64,000 bases of DNA from Notospermus geniculatus. Taxonomy: Eukaryota; Nemertea; Pilidiophora; Heteronemertea; Lineidae. The DNA is taken from NCBI GenBank assembly GCA_002633025.1, contig NMRB01000086.1:36405-100404 (forward strand). The letters are read 5' to 3'. This document shows, piece by piece, positions 47,101 to 59,100 of this stretch (positions within the stretch are counted from its first letter, which is position 1; each line of letters starts with the position of its first letter). A program made the translations under genes and the position numbers. Below the pieces are notes generated by a model, which saw nothing but the letters and a program-made list of their open reading frames with translations, had not been told where the DNA came from and did no database searches.

Positions 47101-50100
47101 GGAAATTGTTCTGAGAGGTGTGATTGTTAAAGGGGCTGTTCATTTTCGTCACTTGAGGAATCTGAGTTGTGATTCTTGAGAAAATGGAGAAAGCTATGAA
47201 GCTGCAAATTGCAGCAATTGTTCTGTACAGCACAACAAATAATCCCTGCAATTTGCATGTGGATAACTTTATCCGTTTTCCCAAGAATCACATCTCAGAT
47301 TCCTCAAGTGACGAAAAGGAACAGCCCCTTTAAAATATCTTTTCTTCTTCTTGCCACTAATTCTGCCTCACACTCAGACCCCTGCCTTAATCGCTTTAAT
47401 TTTAGGGAACACATCTCCCAAGCTCAAATGCTTTGCCTGAAATCCCTCGGAGCTTGGCCCTAATATCTTTATCTCTTTGTAAGTATATGTGCATGGCATC
47501 ATACAGATCATGCTCAAACTGCTTGGAGCTTGACTCTTGCTGCTGGGAGCTTTCCTCATGCATGGCTTCTGTATATAGCCTCCTTCATCCAGCAGCAGGT
47601 GTAGCAAAGAACCTAATGAAATGTTAATTTTCAGCCACGTTTTCGGCTCTTCATGGGTAGATGACAGTGGTCACTGAACCTCGAAACTAATGGTGCCATC
47701 CGAAAGCTCTCTTTGAGCACTCTCCAATGAATACCAATCTATGGAATTCAGACTGATTCCAAGACTTCCCATTTCCAAAGTTCAAACTTGGGTCCATATG
47801 GGGTCAACCAGATTGTTATTCAAATCACAGAATACCCATGTCTGTGGGTTTAAGACCGTTTTTGCACGAAACCATGCTCCATAAAAAAGTATTGCAATGA
47901 AAGTTGCAGACACTGAGACAAGTCTGTTTCCTTGTTCCTGGGGCCACTTGACTCCGAGACAAAAAATCACATACTCAAAACTCAAGATTGTTTTAGGATT
48001 CCATTCTGTGAAAGTTCTGTTTAGATGAAAAAGTTCTTAAAGGAAATTACACAAAGGCTAGCTGCCAAGTGCTCCTTTCTTGGAGTTAGGTAGAAAATCA
48101 GGAACATTTGTAGAAATGGAAGGATGTGGGCCTTGATTGTTTGAATCTGAGCCATCAAGACCGAGATTTGATGTGTCGTGTTGAAAAACAAAACTAATTT
48201 TTCTCACCGCTTCTTCTTGTAAAAATGTAGGAACTCCAGCGACAAAAGGCTGACTACGAAGCGAAGAAGAAACGTGCGGAGGCATTGCGACGGCAACAGG
48301 AGGAGGACGATGAGAAGGAGAGGGAACAACGGAGGCGGATGGCCGTGCGTCTGCAGGAGGAACAACAGAAACTCATGGAGAGGCAGCGAGAAAGTCCACG
48401 GAAGCAAATGGATGACAACAGGTGGGTCCTGAGAGGGGATAAAGTTTCTAGCCGAGTTTCGTTTTTAAAATGTCTCCCTTAGACTGAGATCTTGGCATTT
48501 TGTTCAGTATCTCAGTGACAGTACGAATTTCATAGAATATTATGCCAAGAAAACAGTCATGCCTTGTTAATTATCCTCAATTGCAAGGGATTATGCCAAG
48601 TTAGCAGTTGTGCCATGTTGAGTGGCTTCAATTGCAAGGGATTATACCAAGTTAGCAGTTGTGCCATGTTGATTGACATGAATTGCAAGGGATTATACAT
48701 GTACCAAGATTACCGTCATGCCATGTTAATTGGTGTCATGCCAAGACAGCATTTATGCCAAGTTGTGCATTCATGTGTGTTCTGAGAGTGCAATCACTGC
48801 AGACATGCATGGGGCCTCAGAATATTGGGTTTTTGCATGAATTTTGGTTTATTTCTAAATTTGTTGTTTCGTGGCCGACAGCTTCGCTTCAGTTTTACGC
48901 CAGCATACCATACGCTGTCAAATCAAAAATGTTGTTTCCTAACAGCAGCGGAGACAGCAGCGCAATAAGACTGTGCAAGTGGATGATGGACAGCTGTTTT
49001 GAAAAAAACATTTTGAAAATAAGGAGAATTCGATTCAAGCATTTGTTGGGGTTTTTAAGCAAATTTTTCTGCAGTTCTACATTTTCATATTAGCATTACA
49101 GAGTCCATTATGTTTTCGGAATCTTTTTCAGCCATTTTCTTATTTTTTGTCCTTTACACTCATTTCAATCTGAATTGGGTCTAGTGTTCACATACTCAAA
49201 TATTCAGATACTCACAACTCCATACTCAAATGATATATCGTCGACTATTCAACTTTTCTTTTATTCTGCAATGTAAGTGATAAAATATCGCTTTTTGCTC
49301 AATAATTTGCGCCTTTTCATGTGCAGGAAACCCCTGACTAGGCCTCGACGACTTACTGTTGACAATTGCTACAGGTAACCATGGAAACAGTTGCTAGATT
49401 GTGTTGATGTTGTCATTTTTTCGCCCTATTTACGAGTTGTTTTCCACGTTTTGCCATTGAAAGTTCTTCACTGTTTTATCCCTACCTACCTGGTACTTGA
49501 AGTGCCTGCTGAAGTTTTGCCGTTTAACTGTTGGTCAATCTTTTCGGGTTTTAATTTGCTTTGCTCCACCTGCACCTGAATCAAGATTTTCAAAGTCACA
49601 CCCTTTCCTCACCCAAAACTTCTTGGAAATTAGATGGCTCAAAGGTTGCCAAGATTTGAACTGGCATTTTCAAATATTCGTCCGTCCACACCACCATCAT
49701 ATAACTCACCTATCATCGATGTCGTAACTAATTGTTAGGAACCTTTTACCTGCCTGCCTCATTTCTCCCAATCACATCTGAAGTCTGTCTGTCTGACTGT
49801 CCATCCACCTTAAGCTACTGTCAGTCATTTCCCAACCTCTCATCTCATGTCTGTCCATCTGAATGTCTGTCCACCTTTAGGAATTGTCAGTCACTTCCCA
49901 ACCTCACATATCATGTCTGTCCATCATAAGGAACTGTCAGTCATTTCCCAACCTGTCCTCACATTTCATCTCTGTCTATCTACTATAAGAATATATCACT
50001 CATTACCCAACCTCACATCTGAAGTCTGTCCATCTGACTGTCTGTCTGCTATTGGATTCCATGTTAGTTGATCTAAAAGAAAATATATTTTTTACCTTGA

Positions 50101-53100
50101 TTCCTTTTATATCTATTTTTTTCCCGATTCAAAGTGTTCACAAGTCACCAAGCACTTGCTGTTGTCCTGGTAGATTCAAAAACACCACATGGTATATTTC
50201 ATGAATATATGGTATATGGCACATGTATGGTATATGGTATATTTCATATTTGAAATGTTCCCGTGATTGGTGTAACAGGGTGGATGGTCCTGCATGTAAC
50301 CTGAGAATTTGTGGGTGTCTTCCCGTGGTGGTGCTATTGTTTTTGTAGAAGCGAAGATAAAGTAAGCAGTGGTCAGTTGCTGACCCTCACAATGCTGAAG
50401 AGATTGTGATTAAAGCTGATTACACTGGTCAGAATGTGAGAGTTAACTTTGATCTCTCTGAATAGACAGTTGTCGCCTTGGCAAAGGTGTTCGCCAAGTG
50501 AGGTTGTACTATGAAGGGTATGAGGAAATTCTATGGATATGACCATGAATTTGACTGGAACAGTCCGTCCGAGCAACTTATATAATGGTTCCGTGTGTCC
50601 TGTCTCGTTCTAGTTACACACCGCCCCCTAATGGCAATGCCAATAACTACAACGCCGTTGACGGATACAGCGAATCCCAGGAAGTCAGAAGGTAAGGTTT
50701 GACTTTGTTTACGTTCCGTTTGATGTTTGCATGGTATGTGGAGCTTTTTTTGTGGAAAATTTCATCGAATAAGAACTTCTCAGCTTGTTGCACATTAGCT
50801 ATAAGGGGTATCAAAATTGATATTTTTAATGGTTTCTTTGTAAAAGTCACAATGTTAGCAATAAGCATTGGTTTTACCATATCAGAATTTTGTTAGAGAT
50901 ACCTAAAGGAGGCTAGGCTTAAGGCGCTGCTCTATTTGAGAGTTTGCACTTGGAGAAAACTCTCCAAGTGGAGTGGCGTCTTAAAGTTGTTCAATTAGCA
51001 CATTTGGGCCTGAAACTACCATGCCACAGTCAATAGGGTAGCCTTGTAATAATCACTTTGGCGTCATGTGATACAACAAGGCTTAATATCTTTGTCAGTC
51101 TCCTTTAGATTTGTTAGGTGTTTAGGTTTTTTGTGCACTTTTATGTAACAATCTATAATGACTTGCTTTCTGTGTGAGTGTTGGTGTTTTGACAAATGTC
51201 CTTCATCAATTTCATGTAAATTCCCCCTTCATTCATCATCATCAGCACCACCAGTAACTGCATGGTGCATTCCCGTAACTGTAAATGGCTATTAACACTA
51301 ATTCCATGCACCCTGCATAGAACAAATTTCCAGAGCGTGTTTTGGAAAAATCTCCTTCAAATAGTTGAGTGGCTGTTGTCTATGAATCATTTGTCAAATA
51401 CCAACTTCAAAAACTGCTGAAATCCACCGAACACAGTTTTATCCAAATTTTGCTTGCACCATCCACACTCTGCACAATTTAACCCTAGAGTTGGCAGTAT
51501 GAGAAAAAGGGCCCTTGCATTTTGGCACCCCTTCACGTGAATTGGCTCTGAACGGGCAAGTCACCATTGTTGATTTCCTTATGGCTTGTGCCCTGGCCAG
51601 TGACACAAATGACTCCCCATACCCATCTCTAACGTGGAGTGGCACTGTTAGTTTGGTTTCAAATTTGTGATTCACTGCTCTGTTTACTTTGTGCACATTT
51701 TGCCATGAGATAGCATCAGAAATGCAAAAAATCTGTGTTTGGTGGAAGCTCACCCTAAATGTCACCAGACTTTACATCGTTGTTGCTTGGCTTTGCGCTG
51801 CAGGCGTCCCGTCACCCAGTCCTCGAGTTTCCGTGACAGAACCTCACCACTCATACCGCCCAGTAAAGTAAACTATCGACGGGCGGCGTCTGATTCTAAA
51901 TTTGAAAAATCATCGAGTGTTGATCGTTCGGCTGATGATACGCAGAGTTGGAATCGGAATATGTAAGTTGTAGAAACGTTCCGTACGGTGGTATCATGTT
52001 ATGACGTTGAATAACAAGGCGTCCTTTACTCAGAGAAATTACAGGAAAACCAACACCCAATTTCGAAGATCTGAGACATCCTTCCAACAAAACACTGCCA
52101 CTAAATCAACCAGCCTGCAGTTTTTGCCCCAGCAACACTCATGGTCATATCTTTCCTGGCACTTGGCATGGTGTTTGGGATTTCAGTGTGCTTCATCAAC
52201 ACCCTTTCAGTTCACCTTTAAGTTGATTTTTTCATTTTCTTGGTGGGAAACTCTGAAGAATTATGATAAGTGTCTCATCTTGAATAGCAACTTGCTGTTT
52301 CCTTGACTTAGAGGTGGAAATTATGTGTAGCAATCGACGTAGATTTTGCTTCTGCATAAGTGTTCATCATTTCCACATTGTTGTGGCCAAAAAGTTTCAA
52401 TGTCTCCACAAGGCATTCGCAATGTTTGCACAAAACACTGTGTGTTGTTTTAAATCAGTGAGGAACCATCAACTTCAGGTTCACTACCGTGCAGTGCATA
52501 TGAAGTGTCTCCTTGTGACTTATTTAGTGTTTTAATGCTTGAAAATGGACTTTTGTTATATCATGTCCCCTACATGCATCTGTAATTCCATTTTCAGTCA
52601 GGATAATTCATCTAGTCAGAGCCCAAGTCCAGGAATTAATCGGACAACCAATCATAATGTGCAACCAGTAAGTATCAAGTACTACCACCATCGTTTAGTA
52701 GCAGTAAGAACTCAAATAGTGCCACTACCAGTGTACAGCTTAGAATAGTACTAGGTTGCATTTTGTGCATCAGACTTTGGCTGGTATCAGAGCGCCCCTT
52801 GGCAAACATGATCATGTTTTATAGCTTGGGCGTGGACTGCACTACAGGCTAATGGACAGGTTGGTTCGGCTTTGGAAAATACCTCAGTCCTTTGCAAATC
52901 TTCACGAGATGTTCTGAAATTTGTACGTTTGTGTCTCTTTTGTCTAGGAGGAATTCGATGCAGATATTGTTGAGAAGGTAGTGTCTTTTGACTCGATAAC
53001 CTGTACCAAACTGGGTCGCATATCTGCATGTGAACCTGCATTTGGCCTGATCATGAAATGATGGTGTAGGAATCTGTAAAGTGGGGAAATCCCTCACAGA

Positions 53101-56100
53101 ATCTGACCTTATTGCCACAGTACCAAATACTACAGTGGAACCCCTCTAGGCCTACCTAAGACCCATCTGGACTTGCAGATGTGGTCCTTGATCGAGTGGT
53201 GTCCTGATTACGGAGGTCAGACTGAATGGAAGTGGTCAGTTCAGGTGTCCTCAAAAGAGAGGTGTCCTCTTGATGGGGTGTCACTGTCTTCCAAGGGAGG
53301 TGCCACTGAACAAGTTTCCTCTTCTTCAGGAGGAGGAGTTCCGCCAGCGACATGAAACGATGCGCAATATCCACCAGCAGGAGGCGCAGAATGTGCGAAA
53401 ACGGCTCGAGGAGGAGAAAGACCGGTTGTACCGGTTACATAAAGAACCACTTTATAGTTATCTCAATAAGGTAAGCAATCTTGACCAAAAATGGCAAAAA
53501 TACCAGAATTGGTCCTAGTTGGGGTGCCAGGCATGCAGAAGATATTTGATGGTCAGTTCTTCTTTAACTTGGTGAATATTTCTCACTTTGCTTTCAGAAA
53601 ACTGGGTCCGAGGATGAAACGACGCCAAGCCGTGACCCAATGTCCACTTCCACTTCCTCAACCAATTCAAGTCTTTCAAATAAACCCAGATCAGGTATGA
53701 AAGTAGGCTTAGTCTCACTACACAGCCGTCAAACATCCAAAAAGTGGTACAACTGCTCAAAGCACCACCAATTGTTGGCAGTTTGCTGGTTCCCNCGTTC
53801 GTTGTCCTGTTCAGCTTATGGCTGTGCGTAAGCCTGGCTAGCTTGGTACTTGATACTTCTGTACCTAACCTCGGTTGCTATCTCTGTGTGGATTAGAAAA
53901 TGCGGGAACAGGCTATCTCCTGCACGGCCACTATCAAGATGACCGCCCCTCAGCATGGCCAACATCACGGATGCTGAACCTTCATCTCAGTTTGCTAACA
54001 TTTTGTCATGGACACTGTCTCAGTGCCGACGTCCTAAATCTGGACAACTTGTGATTCATTGTTACCCGTTGGGCCTCTGTTCATGTGCTTGGCGAACTTC
54101 TGCATTGGCCTGGCTTGGTGATATGCTGGAATCTCGATCCATCGATAGAGTTGGTCATCGTTGGCTGCAATTTGCAGATGCTATGTTTTTGCGACCAAGC
54201 TCGTGGCCAAAATGGTGTTTACTAGTTGTAGCCAAAGTCATGCTGCTAGTGGTGGCAAAAAAGCTCTTTTTCCAGCACCATCATTGAAATTATTTGTATG
54301 TACCCCCAAAAATGCTGATCATGTGTCTTTTTCAGTCAGGTCTAACAACCCTATACACATTCTGTAGTAGAATGATCTATCATGCCTCTCCTAACCATTT
54401 TCACCCTTTCACTGCCTGCGTCGTTTCATCAAAACTTCCCAAACAGACCCTACAAAAACCCTGTCACAGGTATTCAATGAAAGTACTCTGTCAGAGCTTT
54501 CCAATGAATACCTACATGTATGTGATTGTTTCCAGGGTGTTTTTAAGCTGTTCTTGCATATTTTAATTTTCAACAAATTGGGCCATGGCAGTAAAAGGGA
54601 TTGTATACCTCAGGACCAAGTTCAAATGTTCTTCAGTGTGACAATTTTAGTTTATAAGGAGGTGCAGCATTTGAACTAGGCCCTTTTAATCCTACTGTAC
54701 AAATGTATAATCCTGGAATGTCAGACTAACATCACTCAACCAAAAATGTGACCCGTCACAGCAAACAGGGTTTCCACCAGAAATTTTTTTAGGGTACTAA
54801 TTTCTTCAAAATCAGCAAAACCCCATGAAATTAAAGAAAATGGCCATTTTCTGCTCCTTTGAGGGTACTAGCAAAGTACCCTCTGGCGAAAACACTGGCA
54901 AAGAATGAGACCCAATGTTTTTCCTGAGCGACATGTGCCTGGTTTTGCTGTGAAGGGTCACAAATGTTCAGGCCACACATTCGTTCATGAGGCCAAGCCT
55001 AGGATTGGTAGTCCAAGAGTCAAGAGTGACAATCCTAGAACTGACAGCTGATAGACTAACAACAGTTTGTGAATACATGTATATTGATTTGAATTAGATT
55101 TTAACTGCTGTGCACTGAGTTGGAAAAGAAGTTGTTGATTACACATAAGGCTCCAGTTCCATAGAGTTCACGTTTACACTTTTCACGCGCCACGCTTCAC
55201 GTTTTCCTTTCGTTCCTCGATTCAGCGCACAACGAGACACAGATTACCTGTCATGTGGCATGCTTTCTCCGAGGAACGAAAGGAAAACGTGAAGTGTAAC
55301 GCGAGAAAAGTGTAAACGTGAACTCTATGGAACTGGAGCCTAAGAGGATTACAGATTACAACTGCACAGAAGTTAGTTTTGGAAGTTTGCACTGCAGTTG
55401 TTGTTTGGAATCTAGTGTGGACAGACATAGTAGTCAACATGTGGAGAAAAGGAAAAGCCTGGCTGACCAGTGAAGTTGGGATCTGCAGGCACGTGGTGCA
55501 AGGAAGTCAGGTAAGATTGAACCGATTTCATGGAAGCCACATGCCTGCAGTGGCCGACAAGGCTTTTCCTTTTCTCCACATGTTCACTATAATAAAACAT
55601 TCTGGAATGGCAGTCCTACCAGTCAAGCCTGAGAGTCCTAGGATTGGCACTTCAAGGAGTCAGGAGTGGCAGTCCTAAAATTGGTTTGGAATGTTAATTT
55701 GTAAAAATAATTTTGATTCCGACTTCAGTGGGTAAGCTATTGTACATAGAATGCATTGCATAATGTTTCCTGGAATCATAATACAAACTCCGGGAAGTGG
55801 GCTCAAAGAAGTTTTTCCCCTATTTAATTAGAGACAGACATCCTCCCTTGATTTTGATTGCAAGTTTTCAAATGAAAATCCTTGATGTGATTCCAGAAAA
55901 CATAAACTGCTATCAATAAGCATTAAACTCCTAACACTTTCTTTTCCTTCCTAGTTCCATAGCATAGTGATTCCTTTACCTATTGTTGCACATTTTTAGC
56001 CGGGAGTCACATGCACAGTGAACGGACCAAGACCAGCGCCCTCTGCGTGTCGCTTCTTGTACTTTCAGTGTCAAACATAGAGAACGTTATTTTAAATGAC

Positions 56101-59100
56101 TCCTGCATAGCTTGATGGCGTGGTTATGTTAATTTTCTAAAATACGCATGAGAAAATCAAAAGGCGACCACAACTTCTTCAGTTGTTTTCTTTTGAGTGA
56201 ATTTCGCCACAAGTAATTTTTCTAGCGACTTCACACCCCTGGTACCCCTGGTCCTGTGAATGCCAGTGAGTTGAGATGGTCCTTCCTAATTTCCATTGTT
56301 AGTTCCTCACAATGTTGTCAATTTCAACATGATTTGAAATTGACACCGAGGAAAGTCCCTTCTGTTAGACCTCGTGTCTCTTTCCCAACAAACCTTGATG
56401 ACAAAAAGGGACTTCCATTCCCTTTCTGGGTCACCCAGTGGTCACACCATCAGGTGCAAACATGCTGTCCCCCTCCCCTTGACTGTGTCCTACCTCCCCC
56501 CAAATAACTGTCACCCCTCCAGTATAAGACCTCGCAGTCTGGTGAATTTGAAGGTCTTGCAATAGCTGTTGAAAACCCAGNAGGAACGACTTGACCCAAA
56601 GCGCTCCAATGTGCTATGTGGTCCCCTGCAGATGACCTTTATGTACATGTGAAGTTGCAGCCCGATCGGACATCTAATATGGCCGCCAGGTGGCATAACC
56701 CAAAAATCATCAAAGTCTTTTCTGGGAATGACTTGACCCAGATTGCTCATAACTGATATGTACCTCCCTCTGTCATTAGACTATTATGTCCAACCCAGTG
56801 AGCACATGGTCCATGGACCATTTCATTTTGATAACATCGTTCATTTTTGGGACCTGAAAAGTATACTAAGAGGACCAGATATCGCATTTTCTCATGGGCA
56901 TTTTCAGCGTGTGAGAACAGATGAGAATGAGAGGGACTTTTTATTGGTCTTTATTCTATATGACATTTCTCTTCATTCTGTCTCTAAAACATTCCACCAG
57001 GAGGTGTTCTTTGTCCTTTTGTTTATCGTCCAATCTGTTGGACTCTTGAGTAATCAAACTAGTCATTTTCGATATTCTTGGATCCTGTAACGTCTGTACC
57101 ATTGAACTTGTAGAGAAGTAGAGAAACAGAAAAGTCACCTATAATTGCCAGTCACTGTGCCAATTCAATTAGATTGCCCTACACACTGGGTTGATTTACT
57201 ACTTTGACCTACATTCTGATTTAATTAGGTCAGATTGACCCACATTATTTCAAGTGAATTAGATCAGATTGACCTACATGTTGAGTGAATTAGATTCAAT
57301 TGATGAAGATGTTGAGATGGTTAGATTTGGTTGACTGACTTCCTGATTTAATTAGATCCAATTGACCTACATACTGAGTTTATTTAGGTCAGTTTGACCT
57401 ACTTGGCAGAATTTGAAACGGGTTGAATATTAGGGCCTGTATCCAGTCGTTTTCATGTATAGTTCACAAGTGCTCACTGCGTTTTGTCTGGTAATTTGAC
57501 AATAACACTTAGGGTGAATTGTTTGTAAGTTGAACAGTGACATTTAATGCTTTGCGCTTTCAGCTTTTAGTTCAGCCCATAGTCAGAACACAGCAGTCGG
57601 TGCAATCACTTTTTAACCACATTTTTGTAACAATTTTAAACGCCTATTTTTGTATGTGCCATTTGATATTTTTTGCTGCTGTTTTCATGAGTTGTGATTT
57701 GTTTCTGAAATAGGCCTAGATATCTGATTTGGATTGCCCTCTTGCTGTCAGTCTTGGAATACCATGGATCAGACCTGATGTTCATTTGGGCTAGGTGGTC
57801 AAAATGTGCACTGTCTTCACAGTATTAGAATTTCCCAGAAGACTAGAGCCAACTGCCTGGGGTGACTCGATTTTTCTGATGGGAACGTTGCATCAGGAGT
57901 ATGCCAGGTCCAGTTGACCTTCATTTGTAGGTCACTCCCAGACGATGCTACCTTTAGTCCAGTCTGGCTCATGGTTATTCTCAGATTTGGCAGCACATGT
58001 GCCACCTATTTGTCAAAATATGACACAGTTCAGGAGAGGTCACTTGAGATAGTCAACATGCCATTTGCATTTGAATATATCTATGTATATTATAATAAGT
58101 GTGAAATGTTTGTATGATCATAGTTGAATCATTATGTGTAAATATGGGAGTAATTATGCAAAGTTATGTTAATTTGTGTCCACCGATGTAAATAGCTCTT
58201 GGTTGAGAGCACATCCAAAGGATGATGTTTCTGATGATTTCGTTTGAGAGAATTTGTATGTTAATTGATACCAGAGTTATTGAAGTTCTGGCCGGTAAGG
58301 AAAATTTGAGAGAATGGTGAGCACGAACTTGTTTGTGTGGCACTAATGAATTGGCCCAATCTCGTACCAAGAGATTTGTTACGCTCGGGCCGAGGTTGTA
58401 GGTCGCTCCACGAATCTCTGGAGACAGCTGGCCATTATCTTTCCACCTTGGAAAACCCCTGAGTTTTCTTCATCTTGATGACAGCCACAAATCTTGCTTG
58501 GTTTTGAGAAGCTTTCCTTACCAAAGCCGGGATATTTATTGCACGCCCTCGTGTGATACTTTCTAGTACCGGTAATGAAAGTGGTATTCATTTATTGTGA
58601 TTTCTGTGTTTTATGCTGTAAAAATTTCAAAACATTAGAACCAGTTTGGTCAGATATACCGATTTGATGAGTTAGGGCTTCATAATTTGAATAGGTGCTA
58701 GAGTCTGCAGGAATATCTGCAAGAAAAATTACAGATGATCAAAGTCAGATGAGGAGGTCTCACTGGATAAATACTTAAAATGAAATATCGTACGTTGCTT
58801 TCCAAAGTTCATTGTGTGTGATGCTTGAAGTTCTGCACATAGTGTATATAGAGGGGGATACTTAGTAGTAATTACGTTCAGCGTACGCTGAATTTGGTAT
58901 GGATTCAGCTGAACTACCCTCTCTGATGGCAAAAGGTAGTAAGCCACTAGTGATCAGTGGGGGTGGAATTGATAGAACTAACAGTTGTGCTCTAGACATA
59001 GTACACTGCAGTGTACTTGGTAATGCATGATGGGGCTGTTCCTTCTGTCAATCATGTTCCCACTGATCACAGATGATAAATGCTAGAAAATATTGCATTT

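Noticed and set aside
48555-50065. Regularly spaced repeats considered as a CRISPR-like array
   Set aside because: Units are contiguous and diverged, without unique spacers, and the context is introns of an animal gene.
53897-54010. Possible LRCH exon 17 (frame ENAGTGYLLHGHYQDD)
   Set aside because: Phase fits, but the acceptor is weak, no donor follows and the peptide does not resemble LRCH.
56225-56265. Possible 41 bp LRCH exon between tttttctag and gtgagt
   Set aside because: Splice signals are fair but neither phase gives LRCH-like sequence.
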